Shown: positions 47,842 through 61,478, numbered from the stretch's first letter. The stretch is DNA of 64,000 nucleotides from Mytilus edulis (GCF_963676685.1 NC_092344.1:98424749-98488748), one strand, 5' to 3'. The notes: generated by a model from the letters alone, not told the origin. Program-made: numbers and translations.

Positions 47842-50800
47842 TTATGAATTGAGGAGATTTGAAATTTTAAATGTCCATGCCCATTTACAAGGCATCTGAT
47901 TGTACGGTATTAATGGAATTTTTATTAGCATGCCTCTAGAAGGTCCTTTAGCCCATGTGAAAGACATGTCTGAACCGAGCATGTGAACAGTAGTGTCCTT
48001 AGAAGGTACAGGAGCTCCTAGAAGTAATGCATCTTTTTCTGGCCACTGTAATATTATTGCATAAACTGTCTTTACTGTGTCTGTAATACGTTCTGTGTAC
48101 CTGTAAAACATAATCTGATGTTAGTTAAGCTGTTGGAAAAGAATATTAAGGATATGGCTGATGCTAGAAGGACTGCTTCATACCTTGATCTTTTCCTCAA
48201 TATTGACAAAGATGGACGACTTCACACGAAAATCTATGTTAAACGGGACGATTTCAACTTCCCAATTATCAATTTCCCATTTCTCAGCAGTAACATACCC
48301 TCTGCCCCTTCGTATGGTGTTTACATATCTTAATTGATACGTTATTCTCGTGCATGTTCACACTATACAGACTTCATATACAGGAGTGTGCTCCTAACGC
48401 AGAAAGTGCTCCACCAAAGTTATGAGTAGAACAGATTTAAAATGACACTCCGTAAATTTACAGACACCATCACGAATTGGCTGATCCATACGATTTGTCT
48501 TTGTCCATACTAACTAAGGACATTTTTACCACGTGTTAGATTGTGGTTTGCAATAACGTCGATTGATCTTTTCTTTTATTTACTGAACGTGACTTATTCC
48601 CGATGGTGACTGTTTTGCTGAGTGTGAATTCGTATTGCTATAAGGCGCGTTACGGTACTTTTCTATCCCTAATTCGTGTATTTAGTTTTGATGATATATT
48701 CGTTATTTTCATCGGATTTTGTCAAATTTCTTAACCTTTGTAGTTGTCAATCTAATTTTCTTTTGTATTCGTGTGTTATGGTAAAGATAATTATTCATCC
48801 AGTTCATTTATTAGATTTTAGTTTAGATCAACGAAATTTATACGATATATTTGGTTTACAGTTTAATACAATGAATTATCTAATTACTACCACAATCTGA
48901 TATTAACTAGTATTGTAATTTTCATTGTTATTAATAAATGTTAACTTATATCAGTCTCACAAATCTAATCTTGAATCCTATCTTATTTTTGGGAAATCTT
49001 TTTAAAAATAAATCTGACGACTCTTTGTGCGTTGATGGCTTTGGCTAACTCGACTGTGTATTTTTATGTGCTGGTTTAGGTTGTTTTATGTCATGTATCC
49101 GTTTTTATTCTGTAGTCACCACTTCGGTTTCATCATGTATATCTATTATAGTCATTTAATAAAATTTACTGTTTGCAAAAGTATGAATTATTCTAAATAA
49201 TAAGTTTGTTCTTATCCCAGGCAGAAAAACCTAGCCATATTGGTCACAATTTTTTTGAACTTTTGGTCCTCAGTGCTCTTCAACTTTGTACTTGTTTTGG
49301 CTTTCGAACTGTTTTCATCTGAGCCTCACTGGTTAGTCTTGTGTGGACGAAACGCATGTCTGGCGTATTAAATTTGAAACCTGGTACCTTTTGTTAGGTA
49401 TTATTCGTGTGTTTCTCTGTACTATATGTTCTCCCATTTATTTGTTTTGTAGTCCTGCCATGTAATGTTGTCATTTTAATGTTATATTTAACATTGTCAT
49501 AAAAGCGGGAGGTTTGGCATGCCACAAAACCAGATTCTACCCACCATTTTTTTCTTAAAATGTCCTGTACCAAGTCAGGAAAATGGCCATTGATATATTA
49601 TAGCTCGTTTCTGTGTGTGTTACATTTTAATGTTGTAGTTCTCCTCTTATATTTGATGCGTTTCCCTCAGTTTTAGTTTGTAACCCGGATTTGTTTTTTC
49701 TCAATAGATTTATGAATTTCGAACAGTGGTATACTACTGTTGCCTTTATATTTCAATTCTTATATGAACAAAGAAGTACATAGTCCTTTACATCTACGAG
49801 AGAGCAACCCATACAAATAAAAACAAACATCTTGCACATAATTTATAGATTTCGTTTCAATTCTGAAACAATGAAATATTCTTAACTAAAACTTTATTTC
49901 AAATTTGTAATCAAATTATCTTTAAAGAATTTCAATTATCTTACCAATTTCAAATGGTATGAGATATTAATTGTCAATTTATTTTTTTATGTTTTAATAT
50001 AAAGTAATACTAATAAATTGTTTTATTAAAACATTGAGATTATCATTGTGTCAAACTGCAAAACAGAAATGTTTTTAAAAATGCAATCAGAATTTTTTCC
50101 TAATGTAGTCCACTGTCATAATGAACACTACATAACCCAACTATCAAGTATTATCCTTTCAGTGATACAGTTTAATTTACTGCTATTTAAATAGTTAATG
50201 CAACACGAAAGGTGGTGGTAGTTTTGCAGTTTTTTTTATACATTTATACTAGTCAATTTGAACTCACCATACTTTTGGTGTTACAGTGTCATTTTGAAAT
50301 TTCCAAGGTACAGAAGAATATATTGCTTCACCATTCACTTTAAGCCATTCTCCCATTTGACTGAGTCTCTCTTGGAAGATCGGCTTTATTACACCATCAT
50401 GAGAGGGTCCAACATTCACCAGAATGTTTCCTCCACAACTAAAACAATACAATTCAATGCTTCATGCTCAAACAGTATACTTGAAATGTGAGTGCTTATT
50501 GTTTGTCAATCAAAAACAGCAGAAAACAACATATAAACTAGCCAAATTGATGATGCATTTTCGCATCCATTGCTCTACAATTTCCTGTTATCCGATTACT
50601 CATATCCGCGTCATCAGTAGCTGGATAATGAAACAAGAATATCATTACATTATTATACCTGCTATCTATGTATCAATAATGTAAAAGTAAACCAGAGACA
50701 TGCATGAGGTGGGGCAGAATATGCTTATTATCCTGTTATTTCTTCTATTTCTAATTGATTGTTTTAATATAGTAGTCATTTCTTTTTGCTAGTATGTCCT

Positions 50801-53800
50801 GATTGTTTTGATTTTTCGATTCTGTGCTTATTCAATCAAACAATCTGTTCAAGTAACACCAGTAAGTGACGAATATGACATTTGTTTTACATTTGTTTGA
50901 TGTGGTAGAGCTTTTGGAATTGTCATTTGATAAAAGACTTAAGAGTTTGGTATTTTTCTGCACAGAAACTTTTTTGATTTGATAGATTATTACATCATTA
51001 TATGTATTACCTGACAGTTTCTACAATGGTATCAATCAGTTGTTCAATAGATAGATAGTCACTTAGATTAGCATTACGTCTATATCCCCAGGACTGGGAA
51101 TCTATTGTCATTGCATTTTCCCATTTTCGGCTTTGTAATTTACCTGAAATCATTAAATTCTGGATTTAGTCATCCATGAGTCTGATGTGAAGGTGAGTAA
51201 ATAAACAATTTTGCAATATAATAAGACTGTAGAAATTCTCTTTCATGATTGCTAAAAAAAAACCACCAAAACAAATATTCACAGTAACTCTTGATACCAA
51301 AAAACTTTTTAAATGAAAGTAAATGCTGTTGACTGTAATTACCTGGATTATATCTGTCACTACATGTAAAGTATCCCCCATGTTTACACATAACACCACT
51401 GCCCCATCTGTCATTAGTGACAACACTGTCTTTCACAGGACTTTAAAATAGTAGAAAGAAAACATTAAGTCATTTATATTGTATAGTACACATGTATAAG
51501 GCGTTATAATGTTAAAGTCATATGAAACTTTTGACACTGACCAAGTGAAATATTTTTGAAGTCTGTAAAATAATGTTGGTAATCTTACTCTAAGTTGTAT
51601 ATCCTAATTAAAACCTCTGTGTGCACTCCAAGTATCAGTTTATATACGCACCTGTCGTTGTAGAGCCATGCTATAAACTCTGTTGAATTCCAGTAAGTGT
51701 CTAAAGCTTCCCAGTCACCGTCAGACCAAATAACATCTGGTTTGTAAGTATTTACGAGCTCATATAATTCTGGCAAGGTTTTACTCTATAAAAACCAATA
51801 GTATAGTGTAATCTTTTGCACATCGAGCGTCCTTTTTCGATATTTCAACATTAAATTCTGATCAAAAGCACACATTAAAAAAGAGGATCAAATGAAGTCC
51901 TCCGATTCCGTATTTCTTTTGTTGGTCCTGATCGATTTACACATCACCAAAATATAAATGTACAATATTAATTACGGCTATGACAACAATATGACAGCTG
52001 TACCCCTATTTTTGACCTTTTTTACCTATTATGTCTGTTTGTTTTGTTCACACATCGTTGTCAATATAATGGAATTTTATGCAAACGTCAAACAAGTGAG
52101 AGGTTTAGCTAGCTATAATACTAGCTATTTTCTACATAGGAAAATGCCTAAACCAATTCAGGAATGTGATAATTGTTATCTATTCGTTTGATGTGTTTGA
52201 CAATTTGACTGGGCCATTTGATTAGGGACTTTCCGTTTTAAATTTTCCTCAGAGTTCAGTATTTTTGTGATATTACTTTTTTCGGTATAAACTAAAAAGA
52301 TTTTGTTAGTAAAATGTGCATTAAACCTTCGTCTAGAATTCAAAACTAACCGAAATGATAAGCACAATACACATGACAATAAAAGTATGGACATCGGAGC
52401 CAATTGGTCAACGAGTCTAATTGCTGGGTTGCACTTCATATTAATTAAATAATGAAAATTTGTCTATTAAGAACGTTTAAATAAATGGAAACATAAATTG
52501 AAAATTACGGAGTTCCGATGGTTGGAAAACAGACAGAAATATCATGAACAATTTCCTATTAAATAGCTGGTGATATTCTCCGATTCAGGTACAATCTTTC
52601 TTTGCAGAATCAAGCATCCAAGTTTATAATTGTAACAAAAGTTGATGACACGAAATAGCGACCATTCTTTATAAATTTAGCAACAGAATTACTATGTTTC
52701 AAAATCTGAAAAATGGCGTAACATCAAACAATTCGATAATAGCAGGTCCCAAGATTCCCACATACGAGCAATCTATTTGTAAGGTTTTAATCATTATTGA
52801 TTGATAACTATTTGAGTTCAATTACCGAAATGACTATGTTCCAAAGTCTTAGATTATGGAGGAAATCCATAATTCCATAATAGCCGGTGCACAACTTCAA
52901 TATTCGTTAAATCTGTCTGGAAACTTTCAGGATATAAGTCTAACAACTGTAGAAAACTACAAGTGGACGTGGCCGGGTACTTGTACATCCCGACACTTAA
53001 CACTAGGAACAGATCTGAGAGTACTCGCAGTTATCTGACATCTAGTTCAAAGCCAGTCACAACTAATTAAAAAAAATCATGCATCTAAGACTAAACTATC
53101 AATCCGTACACATCCAACATCCAATTGATTTAGTGTAAACACGTCATAAACAGTTAGAGAAAAACATGACCTTGTGCAATGCTAAATTACAGGTATCGAC
53201 AGATTGTAGATCCATGAATGTATATACATTCAATCCGGTCAATCCAGAAATGAGCTACGGACAAACGAAATTTAACAAGTGTTTATTTCATTTGTATGTA
53301 TTTCCCATGTATCTTTAGACATAGAATATTCATATATATATATATTCTTAATACGTCTATAAATTATACCTTCACAAATTGTTGTGTTCTGAATTTGTTT
53401 TCTTTGTCTTGTAAATACAGAGGATGAAACCACTCAAATAAAGAATGGTATAATCCAACATGTAGGTTTCTTTTACGAAGTGCTGTACTCAGTTCACCTG
53501 AAAGATATATACATCTCTCACATCACAATTTTTTCTGTTGACAACTTAATCGACAGTTTATAATTGTTTACAGCTTTTACATTAATGCTAGCAAAACAAA
53601 TCTTTGTTTGGCTTGCTTGCTTTGTTCGTATCAATGTTTGCTCAAGCAAGGTAATTAAGATAGGCGGGGCTTCAGCTTATATACATCATACTTAAATCTT
53701 ATTGGACGTTATGTTTGAGGTCAAGGACACTAAATTTAAAAACAATACATGACAAATATTCTCACATGTTTCCTTACCTGTAAATATACAATATTAGGTC

Positions 53801-55767
53801 AATGAAAGAAAATATAAACTTTTTAGTATGTGGCTGAGAAACTGGCGAGCCCTTCCACAGTTTTTGGTTATTATCTTGAATACTATTATCGATAGAGATA
53901 AACTGTTAACAGCAGTAATGTTCAGGAAAGTAAGATCTACAAATAAGTCAACATGGCCAAAATTATCAGTTGACCCCTTAATTAAAAGGAGTTATTGCCC
54001 TTTATAGTCAATTTTTAACAACTTTTCTTTATTTTTTGTAATCTTGCACAAAAATCTTCTTCTATGAAACTACCAGGCCAATTTTAACCAAACTTGGCCA
54101 CAATCATTACTAGGGTATCTACATTGTAGTTGTGTCCAATGACCCTGCCCACCAAACAAAATGGCCGACATGGCTGAAAATAAAACATATTGGTAAAATG
54201 TACAGGTAGTTTTTGGCTAATATCTCTGAAACTAAAACATTTACAGCAAATCTTACATGGGGTAAAAAGGTTCATCAGATTTCAGGCGAATTTGACAACC
54301 CGTTGTTGGGTTACTGCCCCTGAGTTAGTTATTTTACTGAAATTTTGCAGTTTTTTGTTATTTTCTTAGATATTGTTTGAGTATCTAAAAATATCCCATA
54401 TTTGATACTATTAATTATTTTACACGATTTCTAAAGCATCAGTAAATACAGGTGAGCAACACAGGCTGTCTCTTGAGAGCCTCTAGTTTTTCTGAATCAC
54501 AACTTACCAACAATGTCTCTCTTTGGTCCAACAGCCATGGAATTCCAATTAAAAGAATAATTGGATGGCCAATTAGTATATCCTTCATGATGTTTAGATG
54601 TGAATACAACATATCTGTGTGTAAATAAAAAATACCAAATAAATAATATTTATTCATAAAAAATACCTCTGTATACAAAATGTACAATGTACATAAAAAC
54701 AACAGTGAAATCTGTTGATCAGCTTACATGTACAAGATGAAGCTATAGACTAGTATTTTTATCATACATATATATGTTCCCTATATAGTCAACCATTTTT
54801 TTCCACTAAAAAGGGGGGCACCAGGATCCCCTATGACAGATAAATATGTCAATGCAGAAAAAATAATAATAGCAAATCATTTTATACAACCATCTTTCTC
54901 ACTGTTGTAACTGGCATCAATTTAGCACAAAATAACAAGTAATTCTGCACCACACTGTAAAGGTACCTAAAGTGTTCCACAAAAATATAGAAGATGAGAA
55001 AAATAGTATACATCATGTATTGAATAGTCATGATGGTAGTCATTCTATATGGTACAATGTACAAAATCAGGGCTTACAGAGGGTGTCTATATAATATGAA
55101 GTACATGTATCATACAAATTCAATGATAGGATATAGCTATCAAATTTAGGGTACACAAAAACAATGCAAAAGGTAATGAAACAAAACTGTTATGCATATG
55201 GTGAATGTACGATATAACTATAAACTTACGGTGATAACTGTGCACTATTAAAACTAACCTTGCACCAGATGTGTTGAATATATCTGCCCATTGATCTGCA
55301 TTAAAAAATTCTGCTGTAAACTTTGGAGCAAAATCTGCATATGTAAAACCGGGTCTGTAGTTTTTCTTCATAAAATCTACAGTGTTATTGTATTTTGCTC
55401 CTTGCCAATCCCACCAAAACCATTCTGATCGAAAACTTGGTACTGAAAACACTCCCCAGTGGATAAATATTCCTATTTTGGCTTCATCATACCACGTTGG
55501 TAAGGGCCTTTTGTCTAAATCATCCCAGTTAGGTTTATAGGTTTCATAACGATCACCTTTTGGTTTTTGTTGATTAGTGAATCGCAATGGAGAACTGACC
55601 TTTGGCTTTGAGTCCTTTAGTTTTATTTTAAAGTCAACATTCGAAATGACAGCTTCCTGTTCCACTACATAATCAGTTTTGATATTTTTGTAAATGCCCT
55701 GTTCATTGAATGAAACGACATATGAAGTAAAACATGCAAAAAGAATTACTTTAACATGTACACTCAT
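47842..55767 (-). CDS. FUCA1-like: Alpha-L-fucosidase (GH29) paralogue B, catalytically complete
   Basis: Eight exons in transcript order: 55767-55259, 54614-54508, 53497-53370, 51785-51652, 51440-51343, 51143-51011, 50438-50268, 48100-47842 (stop TAA). Exons 2, 3, 5, 6, 7 and 8 have exactly the lengths of those in paralogue A (107, 128, 98, 133, 171, 259). Exon 4 is one codon longer. The product is 512 residues. A signal-peptide-like start ([14 protein letters not shown]) is followed by an approximately 50-residue extension absent from A, then the GH29 domain. Motifs are [10 protein letters not shown] (His103), [13 protein letters not shown] (177-181), [20 protein letters not shown] (nucleophile Asp270), NDRWG, CSDRY (Asp321) and RKWE (Glu334). 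The C-terminal beta domain ends in [11 protein letters not shown]. The complete residue set supports an active lysosomal or secreted fucosidase. Reading past the exon 1 donor at 55258 gives a longer ORF to 55120 that lacks homology, so it was excluded. Confidence 0.94.
48118..48560 (+). pseudogene. Penelope-type reverse transcriptase C-terminal remnant
   Basis: The plus-strand reading has [32 protein letters not shown] and [12 protein letters not shown], then stops. Further downstream the diverged reading continues with [12 protein letters not shown] and [12 protein letters not shown]. It is the same family as 43333-45385, 5' truncated, and lies antisense within intron 7 of fucosidase B. Confidence 0.75.
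49085..49400 (+). repeat. Retrozyme-like repeat with degenerate hammerhead
   Basis: Contains 'caccacttcggtttcatcat', 'cttatcccaggcag', 'ggtcctcagtgctcttc' and 'cttgttttggcttt'. The ribozyme segment at about 49323-49366 reads CUGGUUA instead of CUGAUGA, with GUCU...GGAC, GAAAC, GUC and UGGCGU. Core changes make it inactive. It is in fucosidase B intron 7. Confidence 0.65.
49490..49770 (+). repeat. Dispersed repeat
   Basis: 'gcgggaggtttggcatgcca', 'aaaaccagattctacccacc' and 'tgtaccaagtcaggaaaatg' are related to the 22190 family. The 3' part ('gtttccctcagttttag', 'aacagtggtatactactgtt') is a common mussel repeat end. Confidence 0.6.
51970..53270 (+). repeat. Two unrelated dispersed repeats in fucosidase B intron 3
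   Basis: 51970-52290 is a 22190-family copy ('tgtcaatataatggaatttt', 'gtgagaggtttagctagcta'). About 52500-53270 is a different repeat containing 'cttgtacatcccgacac', 'gatctgagagtactcgcag' and 'gaccttgtgcaatgctaa'. The 60-codon ORF at 52856 is not supported as a gene. Confidence 0.55.
53750..54440 (+). repeat. Dispersed noncoding repeat in fucosidase B intron 2
   Basis: Contains 'ttgaccccttaattaaaagg', 'aaccaaacttggccacaatc', 'aaaatggccgacatggc' and 'gggttactgcccctgag', a mollusc repeat type. The family at 57990-58735 is similar in style ('tggcggccatcttgg'). Confidence 0.55.
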
Positions 55768-55806
55768 TTTTCATATCATTTGTTTACATAAATTGGTTAC
55801 TTCCCC

Positions 55807-55815
55807 TTTCGTGAA
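55807..55815 (-). promoter_or_regulatory. Candidate TATA box of fucosidase B
   Basis: Minus-strand TTTTATATC lies about 40-48 nt upstream of the ATG at 55767. It is only weakly TATA-like and close to the start codon, so it is tentative. Confidence 0.2.
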
Positions 55816-56535
55816 AGATATAAAATGTGTGCACCTTAGTCCCGTAAGCAAAACTATTGATCAGACTTATTTATTTCACCTATTTTTTCAAAATAAAACT
55901 ATTTGATATAGAATAATTTTTTTTTACATAAAACAATTAAGTATCTAATAAACTGAGTATTTAGATAATTATTATAATAATATAGAATCAAAACTATGTA
56001 TGAGCATTAAATCTCTTCCATTGCAATTTGGCTATCATCCCTGGTCGGAATTTTTAATTTAGATTAAACTTAATTGTTACAGTTTGCAGTCGCTTAACGT
56101 GCAGTGGCGAATATTTCATAAGAATTCAAGAAAAAAAAAGAAAAAATGCAGAAGATAGGCAAAGCGGTTGACCGAGATGACGCGCCACGGTCAATTTCTA
56201 CTTCCACTAGAAAGTCTGCTGTGTTTATCAGTGTCTATACCTGAGTGGATCATCAGAATGGCACCGACTTTAAGAATAAGACATGTAAGACAAAACATGT
56301 TTGGAAAGTCTCCTTTTTTATCCACTGAACTAGATTCCTTGGTTTATTGTTCTGTGTTCTGTGTCCTGTAAGTCACAGTTTGCTCCACTGAACGTCAAGT
56401 GGCAAATATTTTATGCATAATACAGATGACCGACCCTTGAAATCAAAGATACATGGTTAACATCTTTTGTGTGTTTATAAGATAATAAACTAGCTTGTCA
56501 AATATTAATGGTTACATTTGTTTTTCTTTTTGCAT

Positions 56536-56712
56536 AGGCGGATCCAGGGGGGGGGGGGGGGGGCTGGGGGCCCGCCCCCCCCCCCCCTTTCGTGGGAAAA
56601 ATTTGGTTGATTATATAGGGAATCATTGAAGCATGACTGGAGCGGGGCCCCCCTTAGGTCAGTCAGCGCCCCCCCCCCCCCCCCCTTTAGGAAAAGTTCT
56701 GGATCCGCCACT
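56536..56712. mobile_element. Small MITE with GGCGGATCCAG ends and poly-G/poly-C cores
   Basis: Left AGGCGGATCCAG, right CTGGATCCGCCACT, flanked by GCAT (56532-56535, 56713-56716). The interior holds a G17 run and C runs at about 56575 and 56671. Termini of this type (CAGTGGCGGATCC) are seen in hAT-derived MITEs. It lies upstream of fucosidase B. Confidence 0.6.
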
Positions 56713-57604
56713 GCATGTTTTGTCTATTTTCTTATAGCCAGTAAAGTTTAAAACTTTGCGAAACTGCAGAAAAGACGGCCTTTCTTGCCTGAAGAAGATG
56801 AAACCTTAGTTTCTAAAAAAAATAAATCATTACGTATTTAGTTTAAGAAAGGTATGCTATAAAAGTTGTTGGTACCTAAACACTTACAGGAAGACTTCTG
56901 AGCTGGTGATTCCGTCAAAGACGAGGAATCCACCAACAGGAGTAACTATCCAGAGCTAAAAGAACAAAATAACACTATATAAAAAGTGTGCACCAAAAGG
57001 TATTTATCGTAACCAAGAAACCCCAAATGATAAAGCCAAAGTGAGACAAAATACGTGTGTGATCTAGTATAACAAACTAGACTAGTAGAAAACAAAAAGA
57101 CGTGTTTTTTTGTATTTTTCCAAATTTTCAGCACTAGTAATCTTGATGACATATAAAAAATGATATGTATCCTCAAAGTGATTTCACTTAAAAATAAAGC
57201 TGTACGTACATTGTAAGTTACAGGAATTACTGTAACCAACATTTACTAAATCATCATTATGTCACAATTGCTTAAAATACTAGTGACATTTCAACTCTGG
57301 AATAATGTCAACTATTGCCCACTGAAAATGTTACCTGTTCTGTCATATGTTGAGTTAGACATTTTCTGCTGGATGTGCCGTTCGAAAGTACATCATGTAT
57401 AGCATGCAGCAGGTACCAACCACCTTATTCACGATTGGTTATATATACTTCAACTAACCTTTTGCAAATCCATTTTCCCCTTTCATCTTTTTCTGTTTTA
57501 AAACTGAACTACTTAGATCTTTTCTGCACATCCATGTTCTACTCTCATTACTCTGACATTTTACTTTAACTTTCGTTTACATGCACTTGTAATTTGAGTA
57601 ATAA

Positions 57605-57835
57605 AATTGAGAATGGAAATGGGGAATATGCCAAAGAGACAACAACCCGAACATAGAAAAAACAACAGCAGAAGGTCACCAACAGGTCTTCAATGTTGCG
57701 AGAAATCCCCGCACCCGGAGGCGTCCTTCAGCTGGCCCCTAAACAAATATATGCTAGTTCAGTGATAATGAACGCCATACTAATTTCCAAATTGTACACA
57801 AGAAACTTAAATTAATAGCCTAGGTTGAAGAAAAA
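57605..57835 (+). repeat. Mytilus-type dispersed repeat
   Basis: 'ggaaatggggaatatgccaa', 'agagacaacaacccga', 'caggtcttcaatgttgcgag' and 'ggcgtccttcagctggcccc'. Noncoding. Confidence 0.65.
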
Positions 57836-57989
57836 TCAAATGCTAAAAATTTGTCACACATCAATATTGTACCACGGTGATCTATTTTCAATTCTTGTTT
57901 TCTACAGTTAATCTTTTTTAATACTTTGAATAATACAAAAAGTAAAATAACAAAACTATCGAACTCTAAGGAATATTAACTAGAGTGTC

Positions 57990-58735
57990 GCTCACATTAG
58001 TCTATGTGCATTTTAAACTAAGGACACACATTAAAGACAAGAATAGCATTCATGGCAACATTGTCTTTTGGTAATGGTGATGTGTTTGTCGATCTTACTT
58101 TACTGAACATTCTTGCTTTTTACAATTATCTCTATCTTTAATGAACTTTGCCCAGTAGTTTCAGAGGAAAAATATTTGGTAAAATTTACGAAAAATTGAC
58201 TTTCAATTGGATCAATTGACAAACTTTGATCGCGTCGACTCAATTGTTGAGCTTAATTTGGTGAACATTTTTGCTGTTTACAATTTATCTTTATCTAATA
58301 TAATATTAAATATAATCACCAAAAACTGTAAAATCTCCTTAAATGTACCAATTCAGGGGCAGCAACCAAACAAGGTGTTATATGACGTGTCTGAACATTT
58401 CAGGGCAGATAGATCTTGGTCTGATGAACATTTTTAACCATGTCAAATTTGCTCTAAACGTTTGTGTTTCAGAGATATAAGCCAAAATCTGTACATTACC
58501 CAATGTTCTATTTTTAGCTATGGCGGCCATCTTGGTTGATGACCGGGGTCATCGGGTACACCTATTTTAACAAGATTCTTTAAGAATGATACAGGTCAAG
58601 TTTGGTCTAATTTGGCTCAGTAGTTTATGAGGAGATAATTTTTGTAAAAGTTAACGGACGACATGCAATGACGACGGCGGACGACGGACGCCAAGTGATG
58701 AGAAAATCTGACTTAGGTGAGCTAAATACGGAAAA
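57990..58735 (+). repeat. Dispersed noncoding repeat
   Basis: Contains two related halves with 'gatcttactttactgaacat' and 'gcttaatttggtgaacattt', 'cagtagtttcagagg' and 'tcagtagtttatgagg', then 'gacgacggcggacgacgg'. The ORF at 58207-58437 lies inside and is not supported. Confidence 0.55.
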
Positions 58736-58919
58736 TTTCTTATCTAACGACAAAATCAAAAAGTCATAACACATCAATCGAAAGCTCTATATGTTAAATT
58801 CAAAAACATATTTTTGACTTTAATAATGGCTACTTCGTCTTAAGTTCAAATAAACTCGTTGCAATTATTTCATGTCAAAACTATACCTTATCCTGACTTG
58901 TAACTCATATATATACCAC

Positions 58920-60250
58920 ATCTTCCTATATCTATTGGACTGAAAAATTCAGAATACCTTAAATTGCATATTAAAGCATACTGGTTCCGGGAAGTTTATA
59001 TACTTCTTTATCATTTAAAAGAAACTTTCAACAAGGGTTCTGCGGTGATCCCAAGTCCCCAAGCTTTCATTAGATACCAAAACTATCCAAATATGTCACC
59101 CGTTGACAAAGATACAGTTATGCGTAGGATCTATTTTGTTTAAAATATGTACTACTTTCTTGTATGTTCCTTCCAACCGGACCTGAATTAATTAGTGGTT
59201 CTATGCCTTGAGTAGAAAATGGTGGATGATACATAATTTTATAGCTAGCCAAACCTCTCACTTGTATGAGTTGATAATAATACATAAGCAAAGATTTATA
59301 CATTTTATTATGTTAACCCATTTCTATAGTTATAAAGAAAACCTAGGAAAATATAACAACTGCATTTTTCTCACACAAAAACATGTACATGACAGAAATG
59401 TTTTAGAAGTATATGCAAGACAGTATGTAGTAACGATATCATATTGACCAATCTTTCATTGTCAATGAAACCAGAGGGTTAAGAGACATTTAAAAAAATA
59501 AAAAATAAACCATGCCAAATAACAAACACACACACAGATTGATTTTTCCTTACAAAAAATATCAAACGAATGTAAAATTCAAGATATTTTAAATGTCATT
59601 AACACATAGATTTTTATGTGGTTTATATATGTATATAGTCAACAAAATTCACAATTAATACATAGAAAAGAAATAGAAAAGAGATACCAAAGGCACATTC
59701 AAAACTCATTAATTGAAAATAAATTAACGCCAAGACAAAAATATAAATACATATAAAAATTTATTTTATGTTATTGCATGTTAAATAATTATCTTTAAAA
59801 AAATAAAAATCTATAATATAGTTATATCATAACGAAGAACCTTTTAATTTTATGGCCACATGAAAAGACTGAACACACTTACAATATTTCTCATTATTGT
59901 AAGCTACCTTTTCAGAACATTTATATTGCAGATGATTATGTATTTTAATTATTTCAAACTCCGACTCCGACATATGGCAATTTAAAATCATCGATGTTGT
60001 AATAGAACATTGTAACAACGATTTTTTTTTTATGTGTACATGGATACAAAATGAGACATTCACTGGCTAAAACAAACATTGGTAATTTAAAATTATTCCA
60101 ACAAAAGTTTCCACAGTTTACTGCTTTATATGCAAAAAGTATTCTTCTCTTACTAATTCGTGAAAATAAAAAAAAAAATATATTACTATGGCACTAACAA
60201 TTGCAATAAAAATAATAAAATTAGATCTAAAAAAACATATAAAAAAAAAT
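58920..60250. other. AT-rich intergenic DNA with repeat scraps
   Basis: Fragments of named families occur at 58925-58945, 59190-59270 ('tagctagccaaacctctcac') and 59690-59745. No gene was recognised. Confidence 0.4.
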
Positions 60251-60254
60251 AAAC

Positions 60255-60830
60255 TGTTATCACAGAGATATGTCTCGCCTTTTTGTATTTTTGATTATGC
60301 AAATGTTGAAATCAAAATAGAAATACTTTAACATCTTACACAAGTTATGCAAATATTCAAAGTCAATGAACCATGACTGAGTTACATGGCTAAACAATCT
60401 CCGTGTAAATGAGATGTGCCAATGCTAATACAACTGCATTAAAATAATATCAAATAATATTGACTTATCATAAGTCGTTCCCAAACCTAAATACAAACAT
60501 TAACGTGTAAACTATGTGAAAGTTTCAAAGTCAATTAGCCATGAAGAGGGGGTGGGGCTATATAATCTCCATGAAAACGATACTTGCAAATGCCAATAAA
60601 TTTGCATACCAAATAACATTGACTTAACATCAGCAGTTCATCTTAAACTGATCTAATCACTAATACATGTAAACTAGGATAGTTTCGGAGTCATTAGACT
60701 GTGACAGACGGGCGAGGCCAAATATTCTCCGTGGAAATGGAATTTGCAAATGCTTATACAACTGAATTCCAATTAACATTGGCCTACCACTAATGGTTCC
60801 CCTTGAACTGACCTAACTCGGACTCTCTAG
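60255..60830 (+). repeat. Three diverged tandem units, about 180 bp each
   Basis: Units share 'caaagtcaatgaaccatga', 'aatctccgtg', 'tgcaaatgc' and 'ataacattgactta'-like pieces at about 60355, 60530 and 60690. Noncoding; the region lies downstream of fucosidase C. Confidence 0.6.
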
Positions 60831-61208
60831 TAACTTAACGTCCATTTGAAAGTGAAAGTCAAAAAGCAGAAATCGATAGGTCTCTGTAAAAACTGTTAAA
60901 ATATGGAAAAAATAAAGGTTGGCAGGTAGGTGAAACTTACATAAACGAAGAGATAAATAAAAAATGAACAGATTGATGCCCAATTTATATAATTCCAAGG
61001 CTCTCAATTGGCACCAGAAGCGACGAAGCAGCGCATCTATTTTGGGTGGGCAAATATCCAATTTTTGATATGGGACGAGCTCTGACGTCCCACGGCCCCA
61101 GCTTGTCTGGCAAAACAGCCGTTGGACGTCAGAGTAATCTCGGACTAGTCCACAACACACTACATAGAAAACCAAACACCACAAAAAATAAGGGTTTACT
61201 TCAAGCAC
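60813..61208 (-). other. Unassigned 131-codon ORF, likely repeat-derived
   Basis: The ORF begins with a hydrophobic stretch (YFLWCLVFYVVCCGLV) that looks like a secretion signal, and holds a strong donor-like GTAAGTTT near 60940. A perfect 11-bp inverted repeat, ctctgacgtcc/ggacgtcagag (about 61080-61134), lies inside. No family is recognised and the start is only 270 bp beyond the fucosidase C stop codon. A small secreted-peptide exon or a dispersed repeat are both possible. Confidence 0.2.
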
Positions 61209-61478
61209 TCTGACAGTATAAGTAGATTCTGTGGAGATCAGATAATGACAAATTCAGACCATTTCATATATAGAAGCTGCCTGGTGTAACATAGTTATGA
61301 TAACATTTTCTCATTTATATATCGAAAAAAAATATAAAAATTCAAGATTCTCAGAATAATAATAAAAAAAACACTATCCAACACTTTCCCTCTGTGTGAA
61401 TAAGAAAAGAACTTGTATATTGCATAAAACATTACATAAATAAGATGGTTGGGGGAAATGTCTGCACCCTTATCAAAC

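Noticed and set aside
55120..55258. C-terminal extension of fucosidase B exon 1
   Set aside because: Sequence past the GT at 55258 loses homology, and the next exon at 54614 joins in phase with conserved residues.
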